64,000 bases of DNA from Microbacterium sp. CSI-V (GCF_001984105.1 NZ_MTQM01000003.1:36709-100708); one strand, 5' to 3'. Counted from the stretch's first letter, positions 9,162-18,343 are shown. Notes: generated by a model from the letters alone, not told the origin. A program made the numbers and translations.

Positions 9162-9853
9162 TCCGGGATGCTGGCGACCTGACGATGCGTGCGCGCATCC
9201 GGGATGCCGCCATCGAGGTCTTCGCCGAGGCGGGCTTCGATCGGGCCACGGTGCGGCAGATCGCGGCGCACGCGGGCGCGAGCCCCGCCCTGGTGCTGCA
9301 CCACTACGGCTCCAAGGCCGGTTTGCGTGAAGAGTGCGATGAGCACGTGGTCTCGACACTGCTCGCGGACCGCACCATCGCGATCGACGACCCCACCGCG
9401 CAAGGGATCGACGCGGTGCTGGCGGGCGTCGGCGTCCACGCGGGCAGGTTGGGCTATTTGGTTCGGCTGCTCGCCGATCCCGGCGACGCCGGTCGGCGGG
9501 TGTTCGACGCGTTCCTGGAGCACACCCGCAAGATGCTCCGTGATGTGGGAGACAAGTGGCAGACGCAGACGATGTCCGACCCCGAGGCCACCGCGCTGCT
9601 GCTGACCGCCTACGGGCTGGCGCCGCTGCTGCTGCAGGGTCAAATCGCTCGGGTGCTGGGCGTCGACCCACTAGGCCCGGAAGGGGCGCGGCGGCTGGCG
9701 CTTCCCGGCCTCGAGCTGTTCACCCACGGGCTGTTCCAGGACGACAGCCTGCTGACGGCGGCGAAGGAAGCACTCGCCCGGCCCGCCGGGCCCCGCAGCG
9801 ACAAGGGCGACGGCGACCCGAATCAGGATCCGGATCCCCCGGCGGCGCGGTAG
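9152..9853 (+). CDS. TetR-family transcriptional regulator
   Basis: This is a TetR-type repressor, predicted to control itself and the ABC exporter that follows. The N-terminal helix-turn-helix reads RIRDAAIEVFAEAGF, then TVRQIAAHAGASPALVLHHYGSK, typical of the family. The ligand-binding domain is about 170 residues. I chose GTG 9152 as a leaderless start from the promoter spacing. ATG 9185 is the main alternative, and upstream in-frame ATG 9134 would lie within the promoter. The Pro/Asp/Arg-rich tail (DPNQDPDPPAAR) is presumably disordered. Confidence 0.88.
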   Translation: MSSVRDAGDLTMRARIRDAAIEVFAEAGFDRATVRQIAAHAGASPALVLHHYGSKAGLREECDEHVVSTLLADRTIAIDDPTAQGIDAVLAGVGVHAGRLGYLVRLLADPGDAGRRVFDAFLEHTRKMLRDVGDKWQTQTMSDPEATALLLTAYGLAPLLLQGQIARVLGVDPLGPEGARRLALPGLELFTHGLFQDDSLLTAAKEALARPAGPRSDKGDGDPNQDPDPPAAR

Positions 9854-9894
9854 CGTCCTCGATCCTCATCCCTGATTCGAAAGGAACCACCGCC

Positions 9895-10815
9895 ATGACC
9901 GTGGCGATCCACACCCGTGCGCTGCACAAGCGCTACGGCTCGCACACCGCGCTGCACGGACTCGACCTGACCGTCCAGTCCGGCTCGGTGTTCGGGCTGA
10001 TCGGCCCGAACGGGGCCGGCAAGACCACCACCCTGCGGACGCTGCTCGACATCATCCGCCCCACCTCAGGCGACATCACGGTGCTGGGCGCATCACCCCG
10101 AGCCGGCGGCGCCGCCCTTCGCCGCCGCATCGGGTACGTCCCCGGCGAGCTGCGCCTGGAAGGACGCGTCAAAGGACGCGCCCTGCTGCGCCACCTCGCC
10201 GAGATCAGCGGCCCCGTTGCACCCGGCACCATCGAGCAGCTCGCCGAGCGGCTCGGACTCGACCTGGCCCGGCCCGTGCGGACGCTGTCGAAGGGCAACA
10301 AGCAGAAGCTCGGACTCGTCCAGGCGTTCATGCACCGGCCCGATCTGTTGGTGCTCGACGAGCCGACCAGCGGCCTCGATCCGCTCGTGCAGCGGGAGTT
10401 CCTCGCGATGGTGCGCGAGGCCCGCGACGCGGGGCAGACCGTGCTGCTGAGCTCCCATGTGCTCAGCGAGATCCAGCAGGCAGCCGACGACGTCGCGGTG
10501 CTCGCGCAGGGACGCATCGTCGCGGAGGGCCCGGTCTCATCGCTGCGGATCGCGAGCGTGCGCCGCGTCCGCGCGACCGTCACCGGTGTCGCGGCCGAGA
10601 CCGTCGCCGACGCTCTGGCCGCGGCATCCGGTATCGAGGACGTGGACGTCGCCGCGGCAGGCGACCTGGTCCGTGTCTCCGCGACCGCACGCGGCGACAT
10701 CGACCCCGTGATCCGGGCCATCGCCGCCGGAACGATCCGCGACCTCACCGTGGAAGAACCCGACCTCGAAGAGTCCGTGCTGGATCTGTACGCCCGAAAC
10801 GGAGCAGCATCATGA
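9895..10815 (+). CDS. ABC transporter ATP-binding protein (DrrA-like)
   Basis: This is the nucleotide-binding subunit of a probable drug- or lipid-type ABC-2 exporter. The 306-residue protein has Walker A GPNGAGKT (37-44), signature LSKGNKQK, Walker B LLVLDEPTSGLD and H-loop LLSSHVL. The ~90-residue C-terminal extension is as in DrrA/CcmA-type ATPases. The ATG at 9895 has AAAGGAA upstream; the in-frame open region before it overlaps tetR and is not used. Its stop overlaps the permease start (ATGA). The substrate is unknown. Confidence 0.93.
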   Translation: MTVAIHTRALHKRYGSHTALHGLDLTVQSGSVFGLIGPNGAGKTTTLRTLLDIIRPTSGDITVLGASPRAGGAALRRRIGYVPGELRLEGRVKGRALLRHLAEISGPVAPGTIEQLAERLGLDLARPVRTLSKGNKQKLGLVQAFMHRPDLLVLDEPTSGLDPLVQREFLAMVREARDAGQTVLLSSHVLSEIQQAADDVAVLAQGRIVAEGPVSSLRIASVRRVRATVTGVAAETVADALAAASGIEDVDVAAAGDLVRVSATARGDIDPVIRAIAAGTIRDLTVEEPDLEESVLDLYARNGAAS

Positions 10816-11642
10816 CCGCCATCGCACAGCGCACCGCATCCGTTCACCCCACCCCACTCCCGGTGTTCCGCCGCTGGCTCAGCGAAGGGTGGCGAGGACT
10901 CATCGGCTGGTCGGCCGGCCTGGCCGCCGTCGTATTCCTCTATCTACCGCTGTACCCGGCCATGAAGTCGCCCGAGCTCATCGGACTGATGGACTCGCTG
11001 CCTCCCGAACTCGTTCGCACGATCGGATACGAGAACATCACCACCGGCGCCGGCTACGCGCAGGCGACGTTCTTCGGCCTCACCGGCTTCTTCCTCATCA
11101 CCATCGCCTCGATCACCTGGGGCGGCGCGTTCACCGGCGGCGCCGAGGAATCCGGCCGCCTCGAGCTCACCCTCGCCCACGGCGTCGGGCGCGTGCAATA
11201 CGCTCTCGAAAGCGCCCTCGCCCTGCTGGCGAAGATGCTCGTACTGGGCGTCGTGGCATGGCTGCTCATCTGGGCGATGAACGGCCCGGGCGAACTGGAA
11301 CTCGACGCCGGCAACCTCGTCGCCGTCACCACGGCATGGATAGGGCTCGGCCTCTTCTCGGGAACAGCCGGCTTCGCTGCCGGTGCGCTCACCGGCCGAC
11401 GGTCGTGGGGCGTCGGAGTCGGCGCAGGCGTCGCCGTCGCCGGGTACGTCATGCAAGCTGTCGCGAACAACAGCGAAGACCTCGACTGGCTGCGCGTCCT
11501 CTCGCCCTTCCACTGGGCGTACGGCGAAGCGCCGCTGACCAACGGATTCGACTGGCCCGGCCTCGTCCTGCTGTGGGGCGGCTCCGCGCTGCTGGTCGCG
11601 ATCGGAACCGCGGCACTGGCACGGCGCGACATCCTCGGCTAA
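10812..11642 (+). CDS. ABC exporter membrane subunit
   Basis: This 276-residue integral membrane protein has about six predicted segments, including GLAAVVFLYLPLY, LTGFFLITIASITW, VLGVVAWLLIWAMN and a last segment near LLWGGSALLVAIG. It has the size and spacing of an ABC-2 permease half. It starts by 4-bp overlap with the ATPase gene, so the pair should be translationally coupled and form one exporter. The transported compound cannot be told from sequence. Confidence 0.85.
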   Translation: MTAIAQRTASVHPTPLPVFRRWLSEGWRGLIGWSAGLAAVVFLYLPLYPAMKSPELIGLMDSLPPELVRTIGYENITTGAGYAQATFFGLTGFFLITIASITWGGAFTGGAEESGRLELTLAHGVGRVQYALESALALLAKMLVLGVVAWLLIWAMNGPGELELDAGNLVAVTTAWIGLGLFSGTAGFAAGALTGRRSWGVGVGAGVAVAGYVMQAVANNSEDLDWLRVLSPFHWAYGEAPLTNGFDWPGLVLLWGGSALLVAIGTAALARRDILG

Positions 11643-11647
11643 GGAAT

Positions 11648-11679
11648 GGGGTGAGTCGTCATGTGTGACGGCCCACCCC
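11648..11679 (+). terminator. Hairpin terminator after the ABC module
   Basis: GGGGTG with GTCGTCA pairs with TGACGGC and CACCCC around a short TGTG loop just after the permease stop. There is no strong T-run, so termination may be weak or bidirectional. A convergent gene follows. Confidence 0.5.
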
Positions 11680-11724
11680 AGTTCCCACCTCTTCTCAGCT
11701 AGTCTCGCGTCGGTTCAACACGGC

Positions 11725-12764
11725 CTAGCGTGCGCCGTCGAGATGCGACACGATCGTCTGCGTGACCGCAGGCATATCGGGGTACGGGAACAGGTGCCCC
11801 ACCCCTTTGAGCCAGAGGGACCGGGCGCCGGGGATCAGCTCGACGAGCTTTCGTGCATGCTCGATCGGGAGGAAGTCGTCAGCGGTGCCGTGGATGACCA
11901 GGGTGGGAACCCGGAGACCACCAAGCAGTTCGTATCGGGAGCGGGTGGCGGCCACCGCGGCCTGGTGCTGGCCGATGGCCCGGAAGTTGATGCCGCGCCG
12001 GTAGCGGAGGTCGTAGAGCACGAGTTCGGCGGTCTCCTCGATGTCGAGGTTCTCGTAGCCGATCCCGATGATGGTCTTCGCCACGACCTCTTTGACGAGG
12101 TTCCTCTCGCCACCGAGCAGGCGGTATCGCAGCAGCGGGATGCCAGCGAGCCCGGCGCGCAGCATGCGGCCGAACCGCGGCCCGGGGAGGCTCGTGTCGG
12201 TGGGGTCGGCGGCCGTCGACATCAGGGTGAGGGACGCCACGCGGCCGGGATGGCCGATCGCGATCTCCTGGGCGACGAATCCGCCGAGGGAGAGCCCGAT
12301 GACGTGCGCCCGCTCGACACGCAGCGCGTCGAGCGCCGCGGTCGCATCGGCGGCCATGTCGACCAGCGCGTACGGGTGCGCACGGCGCCACGCGGGCATC
12401 CAGTCCGAGGCGCCGGTGCCGCGCTGGTCGTAGCGGATCACCCGATACCCCGCCTGCCGGAGGCTTCGGATGAAGCCGGGCGGCCGAACAGGGAGTTCCC
12501 GGCCATCGAGATGTTGAGCAGCACCACGCCCTTCTCGGGCGCCTCGGCAGGGATGCTCTCGTACCAGATGCGCACGCCGCTCGAGTCGGCATACCCTGCC
12601 TCGCCGGCGACGACATGCGACAGGTCGCTCGCCGACACCCGCTCGATGATCGCGTCCGTCTCGGGCGGGAGCCTCGGCCCACCGCGCAGGAACCAGAGCG
12701 CCAGGCCGGCAAGACCGGCCAGGGCCACGACTGCTGCCCCGATTGCCGCCGCGCGGATCTTCAC
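11725..12764 (-). pseudogene. Frameshifted alpha/beta hydrolase
   Basis: Two minus-strand frames together form one hydrolase of about 346 residues. The first (start GTG 12764) has an N-terminal membrane anchor (AVVALAGLAGLALWFL) and a domain ending ISMAGNSLFGRP. The second continues with GFIRSLRQAGYRVIRYDQRG and contains nucleophile elbow GLSLGG, acidic residue region IHGTADDF and catalytic-His region GVGHLF. The frames meet in a G/C run near 12478-12484, and one missing base explains the break. It may be a real pseudogene or a sequence error. Substrate unknown. Confidence 0.75.
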
Positions 12765-12792
12765 AGCCCGATCATCTCAAGAGAGGGAGTTG

Positions 12793-13497
12793 TCAGCGCA
12801 GTTGGCTGAACGCCTCAGCGGTGCGGGTTCGTCCCGAGACCAGGATGACGTCTTCGGGCCGGAGCACCGTCTCCGCTGTCGCGTGGGTCCAGGGTTTGCC
12901 GAGGGGTTTGACCGCGACGATGGTGACGCCGTGCTTGGCGCGCAGGTCGGTCTGGCCGAGCGGGATGCCGGTGATCGCGCGGTGCGGGGTGGTGCGCACG
13001 AGGGCGAAGTCGTTGTCGACTTCGATGTAGTCCTGCATGCTGCCGCGCACCAGGTGTGCGACCCGGCGCCCCATGTCCTGCTCCGGGTAGATCACATGCG
13101 GCACACCGAGCTGCTCGAGGATCGCGCCGTGCGCGCCGCTGACCGCCTTGGCCCAGACATCCCGGATCCCGAAGCGCAGCAGCAGCGACGTGGTGAGGAT
13201 GCTCGCCTCCAGGTCGCTGCCGATCGCGACGACCACACGGTCGAACTCGGGTACGGCGAGTTGACGGAGCACATCCTCACTGGTGGTGTCGGCGGCGACC
13301 ACATGCGTGAGACGGCCGTTGAGGGCCTGCACGACCTCCTCCCGGGTGTCGATGCCGAGCACTTCGGTGTCGTTGGCCATGAGCTCGAGTGCCAGGGAGC
13401 TGCCGAACCGGCCCAGCCCGAGCACGGCGACGGCGTTCGCGGACGCGACGCGGGACGGGTCGGTGCCGCCGAACAGGCGGATCTTCTTGTCAGCCAA
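12793..13497 (-). CDS. ktrA: KtrA/TrkA-type K+ channel regulatory protein (RCK domain)
   Basis: This cytoplasmic RCK protein gates KtrB/TrkH-type K+ uptake through bound nucleotides. The 234-residue protein has a Rossmann TrkA-N domain with GLGRFG at 27-32 and an acidic strand end (VLGIDT), then a TrkA-C domain (RAITGIPLGQ to VILVSGR). TrkA-C domains in some relatives bind c-di-AMP. Its start overlaps the end of the upstream ktrB by 8 bp. The pair forms a complete Ktr system, and KtrA could also serve the distant trkH at 6.9-8.3 kb. Confidence 0.92.
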   Translation of the reverse strand: MADKKIRLFGGTDPSRVASANAVAVLGLGRFGSSLALELMANDTEVLGIDTREEVVQALNGRLTHVVAADTTSEDVLRQLAVPEFDRVVVAIGSDLEASILTTSLLLRFGIRDVWAKAVSGAHGAILEQLGVPHVIYPEQDMGRRVAHLVRGSMQDYIEVDNDFALVRTTPHRAITGIPLGQTDLRAKHGVTIVAVKPLGKPWTHATAETVLRPEDVILVSGRTRTAEAFSQLR

Positions 13498-14914
13498 TGA
13501 TCGGCCTTTCCTTGGGGAGCTCGTACAGCAACCGGCGCTCTCGTAGGGCGAGCGCTGAGGCGAAGGTGATCGGCCCGAGCCGGCCGATGAACATCAGCAG
13601 GATGAGCAGCACCTGCCCGATCGGGGGGATGTCGGCGGTGATCCCGGCTGAGAGTCCGACGGTGCCGAACGCGGAGGTGACTTCGAACAGCACCTTGTCC
13701 AGCGGGTGGTCGGTGACCAGCAGCATCAGGCCGGTGCTCCCGGCGACAAGGGCGACGGCGAGCAGTGCGACGGTGATCGCCTGTCGGTGCACGGCGCGGG
13801 AGAGCCGTTTGCCGAACACGTTCACCACCCCGTCGCCGCGCAGCTCGGCGATGATGATGAACAGCAGCACCCCGAACGTGGTGATCTTGATCCCGCCCGC
13901 GGTGCCGGCAGGGCCACCGCCGATGAACATCAGCGCGTCCATCCCGAACCAGGTCGCCTCGTGCAGCTGGGTGATGTCGACGCTGTTGAACCCCGCGGTG
14001 CGGGTCTGGACGGACTGGAAGAACCCGGCCAGCAGCTTGGCCGGCCACTCCAGCGGGCCCAGCGTTCGCGGGTTCGCCCACTCCAGTGCGGTGACGTAGA
14101 CGGCGCCCAGGACGAGCAGCAGGATCGTCCCCCAGAGCACGAGGCGGGTGTGCATCGACCACAGCCGCGGCTCACGCAGGTGACGGCGCAGCTGCACCAG
14201 CACCGGGAACCCGAGGCCGCCGAGGATGATCGCCGCCGACATCGTCAGGCAGATCACCGGATCCGCGACGTAGCGCATCATGCTGTCGCTGTACAACGCG
14301 AACCCGGCGTTGTTGAACGACGACACCGAGTGGAACACCCCCAGCCAGACGGCCTCGCCGAACCCGTATCCGTAGGCGATCGCGAACTGCGCCGTGAGGA
14401 TGATCGCCGCCGCGGCCTCGATCGTCAGTGAGATCAGCACGACGCCGCGAACGAGCGATCCGACACCTTCCAGGCCGAGACTCTTCACCTCCGCCGCCGC
14501 GACCAGGCGGGAGCGGAGCGAGAACCGGCGCAGCACGGCCAGGCCCACCACCGATGCAAAGGTCATCACCCCGAACCCGCCGACCTGGATCAGCGCCAGG
14601 ATGACGGCCTGCCCGAATCCGGTCCAGTAGGTCGGCGTGTCGACCACGACCAAGCCCGTCACGCACAATGCGGAGGTGGCGGTGAACAGCGCCTCGAGGA
14701 AGCTCGCCCCGCCCGGTCCGGTCTTCGCGACAGGCAGCATCAGTAGTCCGGCGCCGACGATGCCGGCGCCGAAGAAGCCCAGGAAGATGACTTGCACCGG
14801 ACGCAGCCGGCGGGTCGAAGTAGACCCGTCGCGCGTCGCACGAGCGAACAGCACCCGCCAATAGTAGTGATCGATGAAGCACCCGAGCCACGACACCGTG
14901 GGCGAGTCGCTCAC
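13490..14914 (-). CDS. ktrB: KtrB/TrkH-family potassium uptake protein
   Basis: This is the second K+-translocating subunit in the window, paired with ktrA. The 474-residue protein shows pore loops SALCVTGLV, FNNAGFAL, VQTRTAGFN and FGTVGLSAG, and ends in LYELPKERPIIG. The GTG at 14914 is the longest start and lies only six bases from the divergent TetR open frame. An internal start would shorten a non-conserved N-terminal stretch. The very short divergent region means that its promoter overlaps the TetR operator. Confidence 0.92.
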   Translation of the reverse strand: MSDSPTVSWLGCFIDHYYWRVLFARATRDGSTSTRRLRPVQVIFLGFFGAGIVGAGLLMLPVAKTGPGGASFLEALFTATSALCVTGLVVVDTPTYWTGFGQAVILALIQVGGFGVMTFASVVGLAVLRRFSLRSRLVAAAEVKSLGLEGVGSLVRGVVLISLTIEAAAAIILTAQFAIAYGYGFGEAVWLGVFHSVSSFNNAGFALYSDSMMRYVADPVICLTMSAAIILGGLGFPVLVQLRRHLREPRLWSMHTRLVLWGTILLLVLGAVYVTALEWANPRTLGPLEWPAKLLAGFFQSVQTRTAGFNSVDITQLHEATWFGMDALMFIGGGPAGTAGGIKITTFGVLLFIIIAELRGDGVVNVFGKRLSRAVHRQAITVALLAVALVAGSTGLMLLVTDHPLDKVLFEVTSAFGTVGLSAGITADIPPIGQVLLILLMFIGRLGPITFASALALRERRLLYELPKERPIIG

Positions 14915-14920
14915 CGCGAT

Positions 14921-14935
14921 TGTTAGTTGCTAACA
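14921..14935. promoter_or_regulatory. TetR operator between ktrB and tetR
   Basis: TGTTAG-TTG-CTAACA is a perfect 6-bp inverted repeat in the divergent ktrB/tetR spacer. It overlaps a -10-like TAACAT (14931-14936) for the rightward transcript, the usual place for an autoregulatory TetR operator. Because ktrB starts at 14914, the same site could affect ktrAB. Confidence 0.65.
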
Positions 14936-14937
14936 TA

Positions 14938-15513
14938 ATGGGCGTGACGGAGCAGCCGACGAAGCGGAACCGGACGCGGCAGCGCATCCTCGAGACAGCG
15001 TTCGAGCTGTTCGAGACGCACGGCTACGACCGGACGACGACGGCGCAGATCGCCGCAACGGCGGGGGTGAGCGAGATGACCCTGTTCCGTCACTTCGCGT
15101 CGAAGGATCGCCTGCTCCTGGACGACCCCTACGATCCGCTCATCGCGGAGGCCGTCGCCGCGCAGCCGCCAGCAATGCCCGCCCTTGCGCGGGTGACGGC
15201 CGGGGTGCGCGTCGCGTGGCGCACCGTGCCCGGGCCCGCGGAAGAAGCGGTGCGCCGGCGGATGCGGATCGCCGCCCGCACCCCCGGGCTGACCGGCGCC
15301 ATCCGCGCCAACACCCGCGCCACCGAGAACGCGATCGCCCAGGCCCTCACCGACACCGGCGCCGACCCGACCGTCGCGCAGATCGCCGCAGCGGCCACGC
15401 TGGCCGCGCTGATGGAGTCGCTGACCGCCTGGGCCGTCACGGACGACCCGGGCCCGCTCGACGACGCGATACGGCTCGCCCTCGACGTCCTCGATCGCAC
15501 GGTGACACGATGA
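14938..15513 (+). CDS. TetR-family transcriptional regulator
   Basis: This 191-residue repressor has helix-turn-helix RQRILETAFELFETHGYDRTT followed by VSEMTLFRHFASK. The ATG at 14938 is my choice; GTG 14944 (seven bases after a -10-like box) is a good leaderless alternative, and the upstream TTG would sit inside the operator. Its stop overlaps the next ABC ATPase gene (ATGA), so it should control that exporter. Ligand unknown. Confidence 0.88.
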   Translation: MGVTEQPTKRNRTRQRILETAFELFETHGYDRTTTAQIAATAGVSEMTLFRHFASKDRLLLDDPYDPLIAEAVAAQPPAMPALARVTAGVRVAWRTVPGPAEEAVRRRMRIAARTPGLTGAIRANTRATENAIAQALTDTGADPTVAQIAAAATLAALMESLTAWAVTDDPGPLDDAIRLALDVLDRTVTR

Positions 15514-16238
15514 GCGCCGGACTCAGCGCCTCCGCCGTGACCCGTACGTTCCGAGGCGGCGCCGGCATCCATGACGTCCACATCGAGGTGCGGCCGGGCA
15601 CGATCCACGCGCTCGTCGGGCTCAACGGCGCCGGCAAGACCACCCTCATGAAGGTGCTGCTCGGAATGCTCCGGCCCACGGCAGGGCGCGTCCTGCTGGG
15701 CGGGACCGACCTCCGAAAGCTGCCGGCTGCCGCATGGTCGGGCGTCGGCCACGTCATCGAGCACCCGCTTGCCTACGGCGACCTCACCGCACGGGAGAAC
15801 CTGCTGCTATCCGCGCGGCTGCACGGCCTGACCGCTGGGGTCGCCGCCGGAGCCGTCGACACCGCCATCGGAGCGTTCGGCCTGGAACCCTACGCCGAGG
15901 TGAGGGTACGGCAGCTCTCCGCCGGCAACCGGCAGCGGGTCGGACTCGCCGCCGCCATGCAGCACCACCCGCGCGTCGTCGTGCTCGACGAGCCCACCAG
16001 CACCCTCGACCCCGCCGGGGTGCTGCTGCTCCGCGACGCACTGCGCACCCGCCGCGCCGCCGGTGCCGCTGTACTCGTGTCCAGCCATCACCTGGACGAG
16101 GTCGCCCGGATCGCCGACCGCATCACCGTGCTCAACGCCGGCCGCGTCATCGGCACGCTCGACCCAACGGGCGCCGACCTCGAGCAGGCGTTCTTCGCGT
16201 CGGTTCTCGCCGACGACCAGGAACGGGGGCAGGCATGA
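15510..16238 (+). CDS. ABC transporter ATP-binding protein
   Basis: This 242-residue ATPase is of the short bacitracin/lantibiotic-immunity exporter type. Walker A is GLNGAGKT (37-44), signature QLSAGNRQRVGLA, Walker B VVVLDEPTSTLDPAG and H-loop VLVSSHHLDEVA. It overlaps both the upstream tetR and the downstream permease gene, giving a three-gene coupled unit. The substrate is not evident. Confidence 0.92.
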   Translation: MSAGLSASAVTRTFRGGAGIHDVHIEVRPGTIHALVGLNGAGKTTLMKVLLGMLRPTAGRVLLGGTDLRKLPAAAWSGVGHVIEHPLAYGDLTARENLLLSARLHGLTAGVAAGAVDTAIGAFGLEPYAEVRVRQLSAGNRQRVGLAAAMQHHPRVVVLDEPTSTLDPAGVLLLRDALRTRRAAGAAVLVSSHHLDEVARIADRITVLNAGRVIGTLDPTGADLEQAFFASVLADDQERGQA

Positions 16239-16996
16239 GCATCTTCCGCTCTGCATTGGTGACCGAGACACGCAAGGCCGTCACGTCCCGCGTCCTGCGG
16301 TGGACCACGGGGCTTCTCCTGGTCAGCGTGACTGCGCTGGTCGCCGGCATCCTCGCCGCGATGAAGCTCGGCGACCCCCAACTGACGGCGAAGCTCGGCC
16401 CGATCGCGGACCTCGACGGGTGGTCCGCGCTGCTCGCGATCGCCGCGCAGATCACCGCCGCCGGCGTCATGCCCGCGCTCGGCATCGGGCTCAGCTGGAT
16501 GATCGGCCGCGAGTTCGCGGACGGCACGATCACCGGACTGTTCGCCCTCCCCGTGCCGCGATGGGCGATCGCCCTGGCCAAGCTGCTCATCTACCTCGCC
16601 TGGACGATCGCAGTCTCGCTCGCACTGTGTGCCACGCTCCTGACGCTCGGATTGCTGCTCGGTCACGGGGCGCCCGACCCCACCGAGTGGCAAGCCCTCG
16701 CCCGCCAGATCCCGGTGACCATCTTCGTCGGCCTCGCCGCCACACCCGCCGCCTGGGCCACCACCCTCGGCCGCGGATTGCTCCCTGGGATCGCGACCGC
16801 GATCGGCCTCCTCGTCATCGCACAGGTCATGGCCTTCATCGGCGTCGGAGCATGGTTCCCCATCGTCACCCCCGCACTCTGGGCCATCAACCCCGACAGC
16901 GTCACAGCCGGACAACTCGCCCTGATCCCCAGCGTCCCCTTCCTATTCGGAGCACTGACGCTCGTCGCCTGGCACCGCCTCCAACTCGACAAGTAG
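16235..16996 (+). CDS. ABC transporter permease
   Basis: This 253-residue membrane protein has about six segments (for example LLLVSVTALVAGILAAM, AITAAG-type helices and VIAQVMAFIGVGAWF). The cytoplasmic motif FADGTITGLFALPVPR resembles the conserved loop of ABC-2-type permeases of the NatB/lantibiotic group. It begins by 4-bp overlap with the ATPase gene and is the last gene before the transposition module. Confidence 0.87.
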   Translation: MSIFRSALVTETRKAVTSRVLRWTTGLLLVSVTALVAGILAAMKLGDPQLTAKLGPIADLDGWSALLAIAAQITAAGVMPALGIGLSWMIGREFADGTITGLFALPVPRWAIALAKLLIYLAWTIAVSLALCATLLTLGLLLGHGAPDPTEWQALARQIPVTIFVGLAATPAAWATTLGRGLLPGIATAIGLLVIAQVMAFIGVGAWFPIVTPALWAINPDSVTAGQLALIPSVPFLFGALTLVAWHRLQLDK

Positions 16997-17088
16997 CCAC
17001 CGGTCGCTGCGAGCATGAGCAACGTCCGCCGTCGTGCTTGATCATCGGGCCGAGCATCTTCGGCACCATCGCCAAGGTGGAGCAAGGT

Positions 17089-17133
17089 CTAGGAGAATCT
17101 AGGGAAACGCTAGACATCCCTAGATTTCGCTAT
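17089..17133. repeat. Helically phased CTAG repeats
   Basis: CTAG occurs at 17089, 17099, 17110 and 17120, with CTAT at 17130, giving spacings of 10, 11, 10 and 10 bases. The segment also holds a perfect 8-bp inverted repeat, TCTAGGGA (17098-17105) and TCCCTAGA (17117-17124). It lies in the 279-base gap between the ABC permease and tniQ, which otherwise shows no gene. One-turn spacing suggests cooperative protein binding. Confidence 0.6.
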
Positions 17134-17275
17134 ATTCGCCAGCCTTCGTGGCAATCGGGATGATCGGCGTGGGCGGATCCTCCGTCGTGACTATGTCCTC
17201 GAGAGCAACCGACCGGGATCGCACTCAAGACTGTGCAGCGCCCCGGTGCACAGTCGACACCGGCAGGCGAAGCGC

Positions 17276-18343
17276 CTATTCCTGAAGCGCGAGATCGGGA
17301 AGCGGCCGTCGTCGCACCAGGACATCGTTCCTTGGTGCCGCCACCCCGGGCTCGAACGGCGGGACTTGGATGCGAACTGAGCTGAGGTGTCGCAGCAAGC
17401 AGCTGCGGTGGCGCTGCGATGCGGCGATCAGCGCCTTCTCCAGAGTCGCGGGCCGCTTGTTGTGCGCGTTCTGACGCATCCCGAAAGCGGTCTCGACGGC
17501 GGCCTTGCCGCGGGAGACGATCTTCTCGGCCACGTGGTGCAGCCGTGGCGTGGTGGAGCCTCGCATGATCGTGATGACCGCGGCCTCGAGCGCCCAGACC
17601 TGCTCTGCGAGGCTGAACCGCGGGCTGAGTAGGTAGCTCGCGAAAGACAGATCGGTCAGGACGGTCGTCAGGTTCACGACCTCCGGATACGCGACGAGAA
17701 AGACGGTCTCGGAGCTGAGCTCATCGACGCCGAGCGCAGCCACGCGTTCGGCGACGCGCGGGCTGATCTGGTCGTCCACCGCCCAGTACCGGATCAACGT
17801 TGCCGCCAGCTGCAACTCGCCGGTCGCGAGTCCTATCCCGCGCTTCCAGAGCGTTCCCGACAGGCAGCGTTCTGCGCGGGCGTACTCGGGGAATGGCGCG
17901 AGGTCGAAATCCGCTCCGTCGGTGTGCCATCGGCGGTGCCTGTTGCAGACGGCTCCGCCGCGACTGCACACGGTCGTGTGTGAACCGTCCGAGCACCGTT
18001 GGCACGCGGTGCGCGGACGCTGCGTGTACCCGCACTGTCTGCAGCGCGTGGGTTGCCATTGGTAGTGCTGACAGCGCACGTACATCGCGTTTCGGCGGGC
18101 GTCGGCGTCGAAGTGGCCCGGGGCGAGCCCGCCGAGCCGTTCCGCCCACCCCGCCGCGCGCTCGAGGTTGGGGCGCGACGGAGAGAGCCCTGCGACGGCC
18201 GTGACGTGGAGTCGCAGATCGCGCGGCGTGAGCATGTTCGCCGTGGCGAGCCTGGCGAGGTACCCGCTCACCGTTTCCGCAGGCAGTGGACGCACCCCGA
18301 TCGGAAGGGGACGCACGTCTTCCACTCGCTGCGGAGACCTCAT
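17276..18343 (-). CDS. tniQ: TniQ/TnsD-family target-selection protein
   Basis: TniQ proteins link target recognition to the TnsC ATPase in Tn7-like and Tn5053-like transposition. The 355-residue protein has the N-terminal family motif (PLPAETVSGYLARLATAN) and zinc-binding cysteine clusters CRQCGYTQ, ACQRCSDG and CSRGG with CNRH. The start overlaps the tnsC stop by four bases. It is shorter than Tn7 TnsD (~500 residues), closer to the small TniQ proteins. No target site could be inferred. Confidence 0.88.
   Translation of the reverse strand: MRSPQRVEDVRPLPIGVRPLPAETVSGYLARLATANMLTPRDLRLHVTAVAGLSPSRPNLERAAGWAERLGGLAPGHFDADARRNAMYVRCQHYQWQPTRCRQCGYTQRPRTACQRCSDGSHTTVCSRGGAVCNRHRRWHTDGADFDLAPFPEYARAERCLSGTLWKRGIGLATGELQLAATLIRYWAVDDQISPRVAERVAALGVDELSSETVFLVAYPEVVNLTTVLTDLSFASYLLSPRFSLAEQVWALEAAVITIMRGSTTPRLHHVAEKIVSRGKAAVETAFGMRQNAHNKRPATLEKALIAASQRHRSCLLRHLSSVRIQVPPFEPGVAAPRNDVLVRRRPLPDLALQE

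Noticed and set aside
11665..13500. 611-codon plus-strand open frame over the hydrolase and ktrA
   Set aside because: Low-complexity composition; the opposite strand has the hydrolase and KtrA motifs.
16997..17275. Left transposon end directly after tniQ
   Set aside because: No copy of the 25-bp end repeat or a TGT terminus matching the 22.2-kb end was found here by eye.
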